NCBI GenBank assembly: GCA_028706695.1
Contig: JAQTVU010000074.1
Coordinates: forward strand, 1 to 8,163
DNA: 8,163 nucleotides
Reading direction: 5' to 3'
Source of the DNA: Mycobacterium sp.
Lineage (GTDB): Bacteria > Actinomycetota > Actinomycetes > Mycobacteriales > Mycobacteriaceae
The stretch's first letter is position 1. Every line of letters starts with the position of its first letter. The notes beneath the pieces were generated by a model that saw only the letters and a list, made by a program, of their open reading frames with translations, did not search any database and had not been told where the DNA came from. Below, in pieces: positions 1 to 5,842 of this stretch. The translations under genes and the position numbers were made by a program.

Positions 1-197
1 GACACTTGCTCCCCGTTGTAGGCGTCTTCGGCCGCTCCCAAACTTCCCGATGTGGAAATGATGATGCTGCCCCGTGCTTGGTATGACACCGGGCCCGCCA
101 GCGACCACGATAGGGAAAGACATACGCAGATCAGCGTCACGATGATCACGACCCGCCAGCGCTGCCGGAAGATCCGCCAAAGTTCCTGTATCTCCAC
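1..197 (-). CDS. Wzz-type polysaccharide chain-length determinant protein, N-terminal part (runs off left edge)
   Basis: The minus strand from a GTG at 197 reads VEIQELWRIFRQRW, then a hydrophobic segment (about residues 16-34, VVIIVTLICVCLSLSWSLA), then PVSYQARGSIIIST and GSLGAAEDAYNGEQVS. A short cytoplasmic amphipathic start, one membrane helix, and a following 'Y-A-x-G/A' strand with a 'DAYxG' segment are typical of Wzz/YveK-type polysaccharide co-polymerases. These are inner-membrane proteins that set the chain length of exported polysaccharides, often with a tyrosine kinase domain or partner. Only about 65 residues are visible, so the second membrane helix and any kinase domain cannot be judged. 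A GGGG stretch lies a few bases before the GTG and I see no better in-frame start. It follows the esxN relic on the same strand; whether they share a transcript is unclear because two hairpins lie between them. Family assignment is from remembered family character. Confidence 0.72.
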   Translation of the reverse strand, partial: MEIQELWRIFRQRWRVVIIVTLICVCLSLSWSLAGPVSYQARGSIIISTSGSLGAAEDAYNGEQV

Positions 198-205
198 GAT
201 GACCC

Positions 206-514
206 CTATGCCCGTGCAAACGCTTGCGTCACATGACCGTGATGACCGGACACATCCACCGGCTCACTCCCCCGGCGGGTCCGGCAGGACCCGCGCTGCG
301 TTGAAATTGCCCGCATGGAGCGGGTTCCTGCATCACAGTTGTGAGGCACACACCGCTCCCATACCTTCGCACTAGGCTCGCTGGCGGCCGGGAACTTTCG
401 GGGCGGCGCGACATCGCGGACGATGGCCTGGTGCTCGGCCTGCAACGCCACCGCCTGCACGCGAATGGTCGCGCCGTGGGCGTCGACATCGGCAAACTGA
501 TAACTGATCGTCAT
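206..514 (-). pseudogene. esxN-like WXG100 gene, 3' part lost
   Basis: The minus strand from ATG at 514 reads MTISYQFADVDAHGATIRVQ and continues to AEHQAIVRDV at residue 35. This closely matches the start of the EsxN/EsxI (Mtb9.9) family as I know it (MTINYQFGDVDAHGAMIR...EAEHQAIVRDV). After residue 35 (position 410) the similarity ends abruptly. The expected helix-turn-helix with the WGG motif (W-x-G) and the second helix are absent in all three minus frames; the frame instead continues as unrelated basic sequence to a stop at 206 (102 codons). An AGGAA ribosome binding site precedes the ATG. Intact family members are about 94 residues. EsxN-type proteins normally pair with EsxM-type partners and leave the cell through ESX secretion; without the turn and second helix this product should not form that hairpin. 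It lies 42 bases after the esxM-like relic, as in ESX-5-type clusters. Most likely a truncated pseudogene. Confidence 0.8.
275..324 (-). terminator. Pair of GC-rich hairpins between the esxN relic and the Wzz-type gene
   Basis: Two perfect inverted repeats lie close together. At 275-294, GCGGGTCC and GGACCCGC form an 8-bp stem around a 4-base GGCA loop. At 310-324, CCCGC and GCGGG form a 5-bp stem around a 5-base loop. Reading the minus strand, the small hairpin comes first and is followed by a short CAATTTC stretch. There is no proper T-run, but mycobacterial terminators often lack one. They could end the PE/PPE/Esx transcript or be mRNA structure before the Wzz-type gene. Both lie inside the out-of-frame tail of the esxN relic. 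Confidence 0.35.
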
Positions 515-556
515 CTTGACTGTTCCTAACGTGAAAGCCCCGGCCCGACAGTGGCT

Positions 557-724
557 TCAGCTGCCCAGGAACTGCTGCGAATGCTCATTGTCGAGGAAAG
601 GCCACGTCTTTCGTGGTCTTTCTGGCCTCGTCCGGGCCTCGTCTTCGACTGTCTGGGCGTGCATCTGAAAGCGGCCCGCCGTCGCCCGCATCCGGCGCGG
701 ATCCGTCATGAAGCGTGTTGGCAT
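557..724 (-). pseudogene. esxM-like WXG100 gene with internal deletion (55 residues left)
   Basis: The minus strand from ATG at 724 to TGA at 557 encodes 55 residues: MPTRFMTDPRRMRATAGRFQ, then [11 protein letters not shown], a non-matching middle (TRPERPRKTWPFL), then DNEHSQQFLGS and stop. The first about 31 residues match the EsxM/QILSS family ([32 protein letters not shown]). The last residues match its end (NNYEQQEQASQQILSS) and stop at the equivalent point. The family length is about 98 residues, so roughly 43 codons are missing, including the W-x-G turn. A strong GAGGAG ribosome binding site lies at 731-736, 45 bases after the PPE stop. The gene is read with PE and PPE and is followed 42 bases later by the esxN-like relic. 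Either it is a pseudogene or it makes a short peptide without the four-helix-bundle partner interface. It is too short for many gene finders. Confidence 0.82.
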
Positions 725-769
725 TTTGCTCTCCTCAACTGGTAGCTGTTCGTTGTTCTGCGCCGCGCG

Positions 770-2182
770 TCAGGCGTTGCTCTTCGCGTGACCGTTGGTC
801 GGCAGATACACGATCGCCGGCTGGTATCCTGGGGGGGCGTGTCCGTCGGCCGGGAATTGCGCGGGCACCGGGTATTTCGCAGCCGGCGCAGCGTCGGGGG
901 TCGGCCCGTATCCGGCGGCCGGCGGGCGCGTCATCACGGCCGCGACAGGCAACCCGTACTTTCCGGAACCGACGGCGCCGCCCGCACGGGCGGCCGCCGT
1001 CGGTAGCCCGGGGAACATGAACGGGAAGCCGAGTCCCGCGCCAAGGTCCGTTGCGCCGGCCAGCTGTGCGGCGGTCACGGGAGCCATCAGCGGCATGGAC
1101 CCCAGCATCCCCGCGGGAGCTGTCGCAGCCCATCCCCAGTTCGCCGGTACCGCCAAACCCCCGACCGAGGCCGCTTCTCCCAGGCCCGCCATGGCGCCCA
1201 GACCCGATGCGCCGCCCAACGCATCTGCGGCGCCAACGGCGGCTCCGAGGTCTCCGGCGGCAACAGCGGCTCCCACCCCTTCCGCGGCACCCACGTCGCC
1301 GGCAAGGGCCGCCGGGGTAGCGGTGAGCGCTGCGCTCATCGGCGTGCCAAACAGCGTGCCCAGCGCGTCGACACCCATGAACATGCCACCAAAACCGGCC
1401 AGATCGACGGGTTCAAGGGCCAGGCTTTGCAACATACTGCCCATGGACGACGGCGAAAACATCGATGAAAGCAGCGACTGGGTCCCGGTTGTCGTCGTAA
1501 TACCGCCCAGGAGACCCGACGTCGACGAACCGGGCGATGCCAGGCCGTTCAGCGCATTGGGAACGGTGGTGACCAGGCTTGACAGCGCCGACTGCGCACC
1601 TCCGCCGGTCGCCGTGGTGGCGCCCCGAACGTGCTGCGCGACCAGCCCGGCTGCGTTGGTGGTCTCCGGCGGCGCCGTGACCGGGGTCACGCTCTTGGTG
1701 ATCGCCGCCGAGTTGGCGGCATAGTTGTACATCGCCGCGGCATCCTGGGCCCACATCTCGCTGTATTGGGCCTCGTTGGCCGCGATCGCCGCTGTGTTCT
1801 GGCCGAAATAGTTCGTCGAGACCAGCGAAGCTAGCTGAGCGCGATTGGCGGCGATCGCCGGCGGCGGCACCGTCATCGAGAACGCTCCCTCATAGGCGCC
1901 CGCCGCCGCCTGGGCCTGCGCGGCCGTCAGCTCGGCTTGCCCGGCGGTGGTGTTCAGCCATGCCACGTAAGGCGCGGCCGCAGCCGCCATCGCCCCCGAC
2001 GACGGCCCCATCCACGGCCCGTCGGTCAGGCCCGCGATCACCGATCCGTAACCCGACGCCGCCGAGTGCAGTTCGACGGCCAACTGGTTCCAGCCGGCCG
2101 CTGCGGCCCGCAGCGACTCCGGCCCCGGACCGGCATACATCCGTGCGGAGTTGACCTCCGGCGGGAGAGCCCCGTAATCCAT
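770..2182 (-). CDS. PPE family protein, PPE-SVP type, 470 residues
   Basis: The N-terminal PPE domain (about residues 1-180) starts MDYGALPPEVNSARMYAGPG with the PPE motif at residues 7-9 and a W-x-G turn at W57-M58-G59. The SVP-subgroup motif G-x2-(S/A)VP-x2-W appears as GLAVPANW at 342-349, followed by VMTRPPAAG near 416-424, the usual closing region of this subgroup. Between them is a Thr/Ser/Gly-rich stretch and an Ala/Gly-rich run (about 287-335). PPE proteins pair with a PE protein, are bound by EspG chaperones, and are exported by type VII secretion; SVP-type PPEs are typically ESX-5 substrates acting at the cell surface. The gene starts 18 bases after the PE stop with an AAGGA ribosome binding site, so the two are surely co-transcribed. 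Unusual is a Pro/Tyr-rich tail of about 46 residues after RPPAAG. The exact PPE number cannot be assigned. Confidence 0.95.
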   Translation of the reverse strand: MDYGALPPEVNSARMYAGPGPESLRAAAAGWNQLAVELHSAASGYGSVIAGLTDGPWMGPSSGAMAAAAAPYVAWLNTTAGQAELTAAQAQAAAGAYEGAFSMTVPPPAIAANRAQLASLVSTNYFGQNTAAIAANEAQYSEMWAQDAAAMYNYAANSAAITKSVTPVTAPPETTNAAGLVAQHVRGATTATGGGAQSALSSLVTTVPNALNGLASPGSSTSGLLGGITTTTGTQSLLSSMFSPSSMGSMLQSLALEPVDLAGFGGMFMGVDALGTLFGTPMSAALTATPAALAGDVGAAEGVGAAVAAGDLGAAVGAADALGGASGLGAMAGLGEAASVGGLAVPANWGWAATAPAGMLGSMPLMAPVTAAQLAGATDLGAGLGFPFMFPGLPTAAARAGGAVGSGKYGLPVAAVMTRPPAAGYGPTPDAAPAAKYPVPAQFPADGHAPPGYQPAIVYLPTNGHAKSNA

Positions 2183-2200
2183 GGCTGATCCTTCGGCGGC

Positions 2201-2500
2201 TTACAGCGCGGCTGCCGCATTGGCGGCCTCGGCGGCCGCGTACGATCCGGCGCTGTTCGCCAACGCGTTGACGAACAGTTCGTTGATCGTGGTGGCTTGG
2301 GCGCCCAGCGCCTGGTACATCTGCGCCTGTGCGGCGAACTGCGCGGCTGTCAGCGCCGACACCTCGTCGGCGGCGGCGGGAACCACTCCGGTCGTCGGGG
2401 CCGCCGCCGCGCTGTTGCCGGCAGCCATTCCAGATCCGATGCTTTGCAGTTCTGCGGCTGCGGACGCCAGCATCCCCGGCTGTGTGGTCACGAACGACAT
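2201..2500 (-). CDS. PE family protein, 99 residues
   Basis: The product begins MSFVTTQPGMLASAAAELQS and is an almost pure two-helix PE domain with no C-terminal extension. It ends with YAAAEAAN, which fits the YxxxD/E type VII secretion signal (Y at about residue 87, E at about 91). A strong GAGGAG ribosome binding site lies 7 bases before the ATG. The gene is followed after 18 bases by the PPE gene, and PE/PPE pairs in this arrangement form a heterodimer that is secreted together. The short length (about 100 residues is the family domain size) shows it is a classic partner PE and not a PE_PGRS protein. The order PE-PPE-esxM-esxN indicates an ESX-5-type cluster copy. The gene looks intact. 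Confidence 0.94.
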   Translation of the reverse strand: MSFVTTQPGMLASAAAELQSIGSGMAAGNSAAAAPTTGVVPAAADEVSALTAAQFAAQAQMYQALGAQATTINELFVNALANSAGSYAAAEAANAAAAL

Positions 2501-3099
2501 GTGCTTCTCCTCATGGAAGGCCGCTGACCCGGACGCCAGGCGCGACTAGCGCGGCAAGTGGGTGGAACGGTGATACCGACTATCCAATTATCCCGAAGCA
2601 TACATACTTTTCGTTGCGGCGCAATCCAACGGGTATACCTTCAGTCTGCCCATACCGTCGGTCTTGTTCGATTTCGAGCGCTGCCCGGCAACCACGGCTA
2701 AACCCACCCGCGGAACAAATGCCGCGATCGCGAAAGTGGCCCGACACCCGGGCGACCGGTGGGATCGTCGATGCCGCGTCGGCCGTGCCGGTCGCCAGGT
2801 GCGGCCAACGGGCCGAGACGGTCGTCAGCTGTCAGTTACCCGCCGGCGCGATTGCGTCCGATCATTCGGCGCGACAACATGTTTCCAGGTCTGCGGCCGA
2901 TACTTGGGCACCGCGCACACCGCCACAAGTTCGCCGGCGGTCATTGGGTCAAGCGAATCTGCCAGGGCCACAGGCGTTTGGCCCGTGCCCATCGCCGGCC
3001 GACTACGGGCTCCGGCCACTCAGGCGATCCAAGCACTCGATCCGCGCCAACCCGAAGAGACAGCCCGAGACGACGACTTGTCGAGGTTTAGTCGAAGGT
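2501..3099. other. Stretch without a confident gene between the PE gene and the PAS gene
   Basis: About 600 bases separate the PE start from the stop of the PAS gene, both on the minus strand. The PE ribosome binding site and the candidate promoter lie in the left 115 bases. The remainder has long open frames on the plus strand that are rich in Arg/Pro and look like shadows of GC-rich DNA. One minus-strand frame (3019-2825) encodes 64 residues, including LADSLDPMTAGELVAVCAVP, with moderately gene-like codon use but no recognised family and no clear ribosome binding site; it could be a relic. No RNA gene or terminator is evident. Confidence 0.5.
2587..2613 (-). promoter_or_regulatory. Candidate promoter and operator of the PE-PPE operon
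   Basis: On the minus strand a GATAAT hexamer (2592-2587) is a good -10 box about 87 bases before the PE start; no clear -35 is present at the right distance. Directly upstream of it, 2594-2613 is a 20-base imperfect dyad, CGAAGCATACATACTTTTCG (plus strand), with perfect CGAA/TTCG arms. It contains ATACATACTT (2600-2609), which recurs exactly upstream of the PAS gene. A protein bound there would block the -10/-35 spacer. The assignment rests on motif position only. Confidence 0.33.
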
Positions 3100-3591
3100 C
3101 TAGTCGTCCGTCCAGAGCCGTTCCGTCAGGTCTTCGAAGGTCAGCAACACCAGCGGGTCGTCGCTGCGCATCAGAGACCTACTCATCCTGGCCCGCACCG
3201 TCCAACCCTCGCAGTGCTGCAGGTCGACAACCAGATTCGCCAATGCCTCGACGCCAGAAAGCGCAGATACCGTGGCCGGCGGCGTTCCAAAGATTTGGGC
3301 GAAGGCCCATCCCACCAACCCGTCCTGCGCGTAGCCGACCATCTCAGCAAACGCCGCGTTCGCAAACAAGATGTTGCCGTCGCGCCCCACGGCCAGCGCT
3401 GGGACCGGCATCCGCTCCAAGACCACCACAGCGGGCAGACGCATCAGTGCCGCCATCGGCGACTCGCCCGGAGTCCCGTTGCGCCGCCGCTCGATCCGCT
3501 GAACACCGCCGATGCCGACGCGTTCATGCGGATAGCCGCGCGTTTCCCCAGAAGGCGCCAACACCGCCGACTGTGTGGTCGTAACGTACAT
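3100..3591 (-). CDS. Small PAS-domain protein, 163 residues
   Basis: The start at 3591 (MYVTTTQSAVLAPSGETRGY) is chosen because GGGGAGGAG lies just before it; a longer in-frame start at 3663 has no such site. A basic N-terminal part (YPHERVGIGGVQRIERRRNG) leads to a PAS domain covering about residues 55-160: RMPVPALAVGRDGNILFANA, then AFAEMVGYAQDGLVGWAFAQ, and a last strand VLLTFEDLTERLW. PAS domains sense small molecules, redox or light, or mediate protein contact. No kinase, GGDEF or DNA-binding domain is attached, so it is a stand-alone sensor or adaptor. It is divergent from the TetR/ScbR-like gene across a 366-base region, which suggests control by that regulator. The ligand cannot be inferred. 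Confidence 0.85.
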   Translation of the reverse strand: MYVTTTQSAVLAPSGETRGYPHERVGIGGVQRIERRRNGTPGESPMAALMRLPAVVVLERMPVPALAVGRDGNILFANAAFAEMVGYAQDGLVGWAFAQIFGTPPATVSALSGVEALANLVVDLQHCEGWTVRARMSRSLMRSDDPLVLLTFEDLTERLWTDD

Positions 3592-3957
3592 CGAACACTC
3601 CTCCCCAACAAAAGCAGCCACCCGGAATGGGCCCCCCACGGACGCGCGCCTGCACTTGGACACCGATGAGATGAATCTGAGACCATGTTGCTAGGTAGTA
3701 CAATACATACTTGGCGGCTTCTTAGAAGTCCCCAATTTGACTCAAGGTCTTTCGGTCAGGTTAAAAGAATGTGGTATCGGGTTGAACCAGAGACTAAGCA
3801 GCGACCGATCCGCGTCCGGGGGTGACGCCGGCGGCGCGTGGACATCCACGGTCAGCGCGTCGGCCTGCTCTAGCATGGGACCGACTGAATCGGCGGTGAG
3901 TCGCCGAGGCGCGAAGTGGTCCGCCCGCGCGGTGCGCCCGGCGAGATGGAGAGGGTG
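3592..3957. promoter_or_regulatory. Divergent control region between the PAS gene and the TetR-type gene
   Basis: This 366-base region must hold both promoters. On the plus strand TTGACT (3737-3742) is 5 of 6 bases of the classic -35 box, and TTAAAA (3761-3766) follows after 18 bases, giving a plausible tetR promoter with a long leader. ATACATACTT lies at 3703-3712, identical to the element upstream of PE. It sits in a weak dyad, AGGTA (3693-3697) and TACTT (3708-3712), one mismatch between arms. Placement just upstream of the tetR -35 and about 112 bases before the PAS start suits an autoregulatory operator. A short plus-strand frame at 3737-3958 that ends in a TGATG overlap with tetR is judged not to be a gene. 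Confidence 0.4.
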
Positions 3958-4662
3958 ATGACCGAGGGCAGCGCACGGCGAACCGGCGCCACACGGGACC
4001 GGCTGATCGCGGCAGCGGCGCGCCAGTTTGCCCGCCGCCCGTACAGCATGGTCAGCCTCGACGACATCCTTGCTGAGGCCCAGCTCACCAAAGGGGCGAT
4101 GTACTTTCATTTCCCGTCCAAGCAGGCGCTGGCCATGGCGATCATCGACGACGTCTCCGAAATGAACGGTGCCGCGATCAACGAGTTGCTGGCCCGCCAG
4201 ATGTCGGCTCTGGAAACGCTGATCGATCTCGTCTACCTCCTTGCGGTCCAAAACACTCAAGACGAGGTCGCCCGAGCCGGTGTCCGGCTGCTCGAAACCT
4301 TCGATGACTCAACCGCGCAGGCCGATGCGCGCTGGCGGTCGTGGGTGGAGTTCGTCGGCACCCTCATCGAAAGGGCGGTGGCCGAGGGCGACATCGTCGA
4401 GCGCCACAAACCCGAAGACATCGCCACGATGCTTGTAGCGCTGTGGACGGGTATCCAACGGATCAGCGACCTCGACCAGCCCGAGCGCTACTTCGATAAT
4501 CTTCGAATAGCATGGACCCAGGCGCTGGGCTGCGTGACAAATCCCGACCGAGCGGAATACTTCGATCAATTCATCCAGCGACGCCACGCGCTCGCCATGA
4601 AAATGGTGTCCGTCGGCGCACCACCTGAGCTTTCCACCGCCGCCGCGGGCACCGAGCCTTAA
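3958..4662 (+). CDS. TetR family regulator, ScbR/gamma-butyrolactone-receptor-like, 234 residues
   Basis: The N-terminal TetR DNA-binding domain is clear: RDRLIAAAARQFARRPYSMV, then SLDDILAEAQLTKGAMYFHF, then PSKQALA, where the TKGAxYFHFxSK recognition segment is the family hallmark. The C-terminal domain resembles ScbR/BarA-type receptors: VARAGVRLLE, a tryptophan-containing RWRSWVEF segment, and IATMLVALWTGIQ followed by LDQPERYFDNL. In Streptomyces such proteins bind gamma-butyrolactone autoregulators and release operators; in mycobacteria the ligand is unknown. The start at 3958 is preferred because GGAG at 3948-3951 is 6 bases upstream; in-frame starts at 3946 (ATG) and 3916 (GTG) are alternatives. 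It is the only plus-strand gene, divergent from the PAS gene and convergent with the GalE-like gene. It probably represses itself and its divergent neighbour. Confidence 0.92.
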   Translation: MTEGSARRTGATRDRLIAAAARQFARRPYSMVSLDDILAEAQLTKGAMYFHFPSKQALAMAIIDDVSEMNGAAINELLARQMSALETLIDLVYLLAVQNTQDEVARAGVRLLETFDDSTAQADARWRSWVEFVGTLIERAVAEGDIVERHKPEDIATMLVALWTGIQRISDLDQPERYFDNLRIAWTQALGCVTNPDRAEYFDQFIQRRHALAMKMVSVGAPPELSTAAAGTEP

Positions 4663-4703
4663 CCGCCTTAACCGCTATTCCCTGCCGTGCGTCCGGCTCA
4701 GAG

Positions 4704-4730
4704 CACCGACGCCGGGCCGCACACTCGGTG
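4704..4730. terminator. Weak hairpin between convergent genes
   Basis: CACCGA (4704-4709) and TCGGTG (4725-4730) form a 6-bp perfect stem around a 15-base GC-rich loop, in the 72 bases between the stop of the TetR-type gene and the stop of the GalE-like gene. It could act as a two-way terminator. There is no T-run on either strand, so support is mainly positional. A 9-base near-repeat, TTAACCGCC then TTAACCGCT, starts at the tetR stop codon. Confidence 0.25.
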
Positions 4731-4734
4731 GCGT

Positions 4735-5718
4735 TCAGGCCTCGGCGCGGGCAGCCGGGTGGGGCGCCAGGATGGCGCGCAGCCAGTCCACGGTGCGCTT
4801 GATGCCATCGCTGAGGTCCGTGTCGGCTTTCCACCCCAGGATGCGGCTGGCTAGGGTCGGGTCGACCGCGCTGGCGTGTACGTCGCCGGTGCGGGCCGCG
4901 GCGTAGCGCGGCGGACACGAGACACCCACTTCCGCGGCGATCAGCTCGTGCAGCTCGGTGACGGATGTCTGCACACCGGTGCCGATGTTGAAGGTGCCCG
5001 TCGTCGTCACCGGAGCGTCGGCGGCACACAGGAAGGCATGCACCACGTCGTCGACGTAAACATAGTCCCGGGTCGAGCTGCCGTCGCCAAAGATGGTGGT
5101 GCGACGGCCGGAGATCATCGCGCTGCCGAACGCCGTGACCACGCCGGCTCTGGCATCGGGATATTGCCGTGGCCCGTAGACGTTCGACAGCGCCAGACAG
5201 ATGGGCGCCACGCCGTACATGCCGGCGTAGGCACCCATATAGAGTTCGCTCGCCACGCTGGCCACCGCGTGCGGGGAAAGCGGGTTCACGGCAGCGTCCT
5301 CAGTGGCGGGCAACGTGGCCGGCGCACCGTAGCGGCAGCCTCCCGAGGCGGCATACACGATCCGCGGTACCTGTGCCCGCCGGGTCGCTTCCAGTGTGTT
5401 GATGGTGCCCAGCACGTTGTTGCGGGCATCGTGTTGCGGATCGTCGACGGACCTGCGCACGTCGGTTTGGGCGGCCAGGTGGAACACCACATCGGGGTTG
5501 AATTCCGCGACGACTTCGCACAGTTCGGGATGGCGGATGTCGACCGCCACCAGCGTGAAGCGGCCGGGACCTCCGTGCCGGTGCGCGGAGTAAAGATTGG
5601 CCGCGGGTGAGCCGGCGCTGAGATTGTCGACTCCGGCGACGTCGTATCCCTCTTCCAACAGGCCGTCGACCAGGGTGGATCCGATGAATCCGGCAGCGCC
5701 GGTGACGAGAGCGCGCAT
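4735..5718 (-). CDS. GalE-like NAD-dependent epimerase/dehydratase family protein with altered active site, 327 residues
   Basis: This is an extended SDR protein close in layout to mycobacterial UDP-glucose 4-epimerases. The NAD-binding motif GAAGFIG is at 7-13, the acidic DNLSAG at 31-36, HLAAQTDVRRS at 80-90, NVYGPRQ at 179-185, and FGDGSSTRDYVYVDD at 210-224. Relatives interconvert UDP-sugars for cell-wall glycans. The catalytic Tyr-x3-Lys, expected as SPYxxxK, reads SPHAVAS: His150 replaces Tyr and Ser154 replaces Lys; only Ser125 of the usual triad is visible. NAD binding probably persists, but ordinary epimerase chemistry is doubtful. The frame is otherwise complete with gene-like codon use. 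An in-frame TAG lies 9 bases before the ATG, fixing the start; GGAG is upstream. Its 5' leader carries a 12-base tandem repeat. The frameshifted phosphotransferase-like gene lies upstream on the same strand, 124 bases away. Confidence 0.88.
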   Translation of the reverse strand: MRALVTGAAGFIGSTLVDGLLEEGYDVAGVDNLSAGSPAANLYSAHRHGGPGRFTLVAVDIRHPELCEVVAEFNPDVVFHLAAQTDVRRSVDDPQHDARNNVLGTINTLEATRRAQVPRIVYAASGGCRYGAPATLPATEDAAVNPLSPHAVASVASELYMGAYAGMYGVAPICLALSNVYGPRQYPDARAGVVTAFGSAMISGRRTTIFGDGSSTRDYVYVDDVVHAFLCAADAPVTTTGTFNIGTGVQTSVTELHELIAAEVGVSCPPRYAAARTGDVHASAVDPTLASRILGWKADTDLSDGIKRTVDWLRAILAPHPAARAEA

Positions 5719-5740
5719 TATCGACTACTCCGATCCGACG

Positions 5741-5773
5741 ATGAACAACGACATGAACAACGACATGAACAAC
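5741..5773. repeat. 12-base tandem repeat in the leader of the GalE-like gene
   Basis: ATGAACAACGAC occurs twice in perfect tandem (5741-5752, 5753-5764), and a third copy is truncated to ATGAACAAC (5765-5773). The repeat starts 22 bases before the GalE-like start codon, just upstream of its likely ribosome binding site, and is clearly more AT-rich than its surroundings. On the plus strand it would read MNND-MNND-MNN, but no ribosome binding site or gene context supports translation. Copy-number change would alter leader or promoter spacing by 12 bases. Confidence 0.85.
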
Positions 5774-5842
5774 TATGCATGGCCGCTTCGCATTCTCACT
5801 CCTCGATGCGTTTCGCCTCGGTCCGACGACCGCGGCCGGTTG

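Noticed and set aside
795..1724. 309-residue plus-strand open frame opposite the PPE gene
   Set aside because: Ala/Pro-rich shadow of the strong PPE gene; no ribosome binding site and no domain.
2825..3019. 64-residue minus-strand frame between PE and PAS genes
   Set aside because: Some protein-like character but no ribosome binding site or family; kept only as a possible relic in the gap description.
2329..3669. 446-residue plus-strand open frame across the PE start, the gap and the PAS gene
   Set aside because: Arg/Pro-rich composition, antisense to two well-supported genes; a GC-rich shadow.
3737..3958. 73-codon plus-strand frame ending in a TGATG overlap with the TetR-type start
   Set aside because: Begins at a TTG that is more likely the -35 box; composition not protein-like. 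A leader peptide is possible but unsupported.
4876..5610. 244-residue plus-strand open frame opposite the GalE-like gene
   Set aside because: Arg/Gly/His-rich antisense shadow; the minus strand carries clear SDR motifs.
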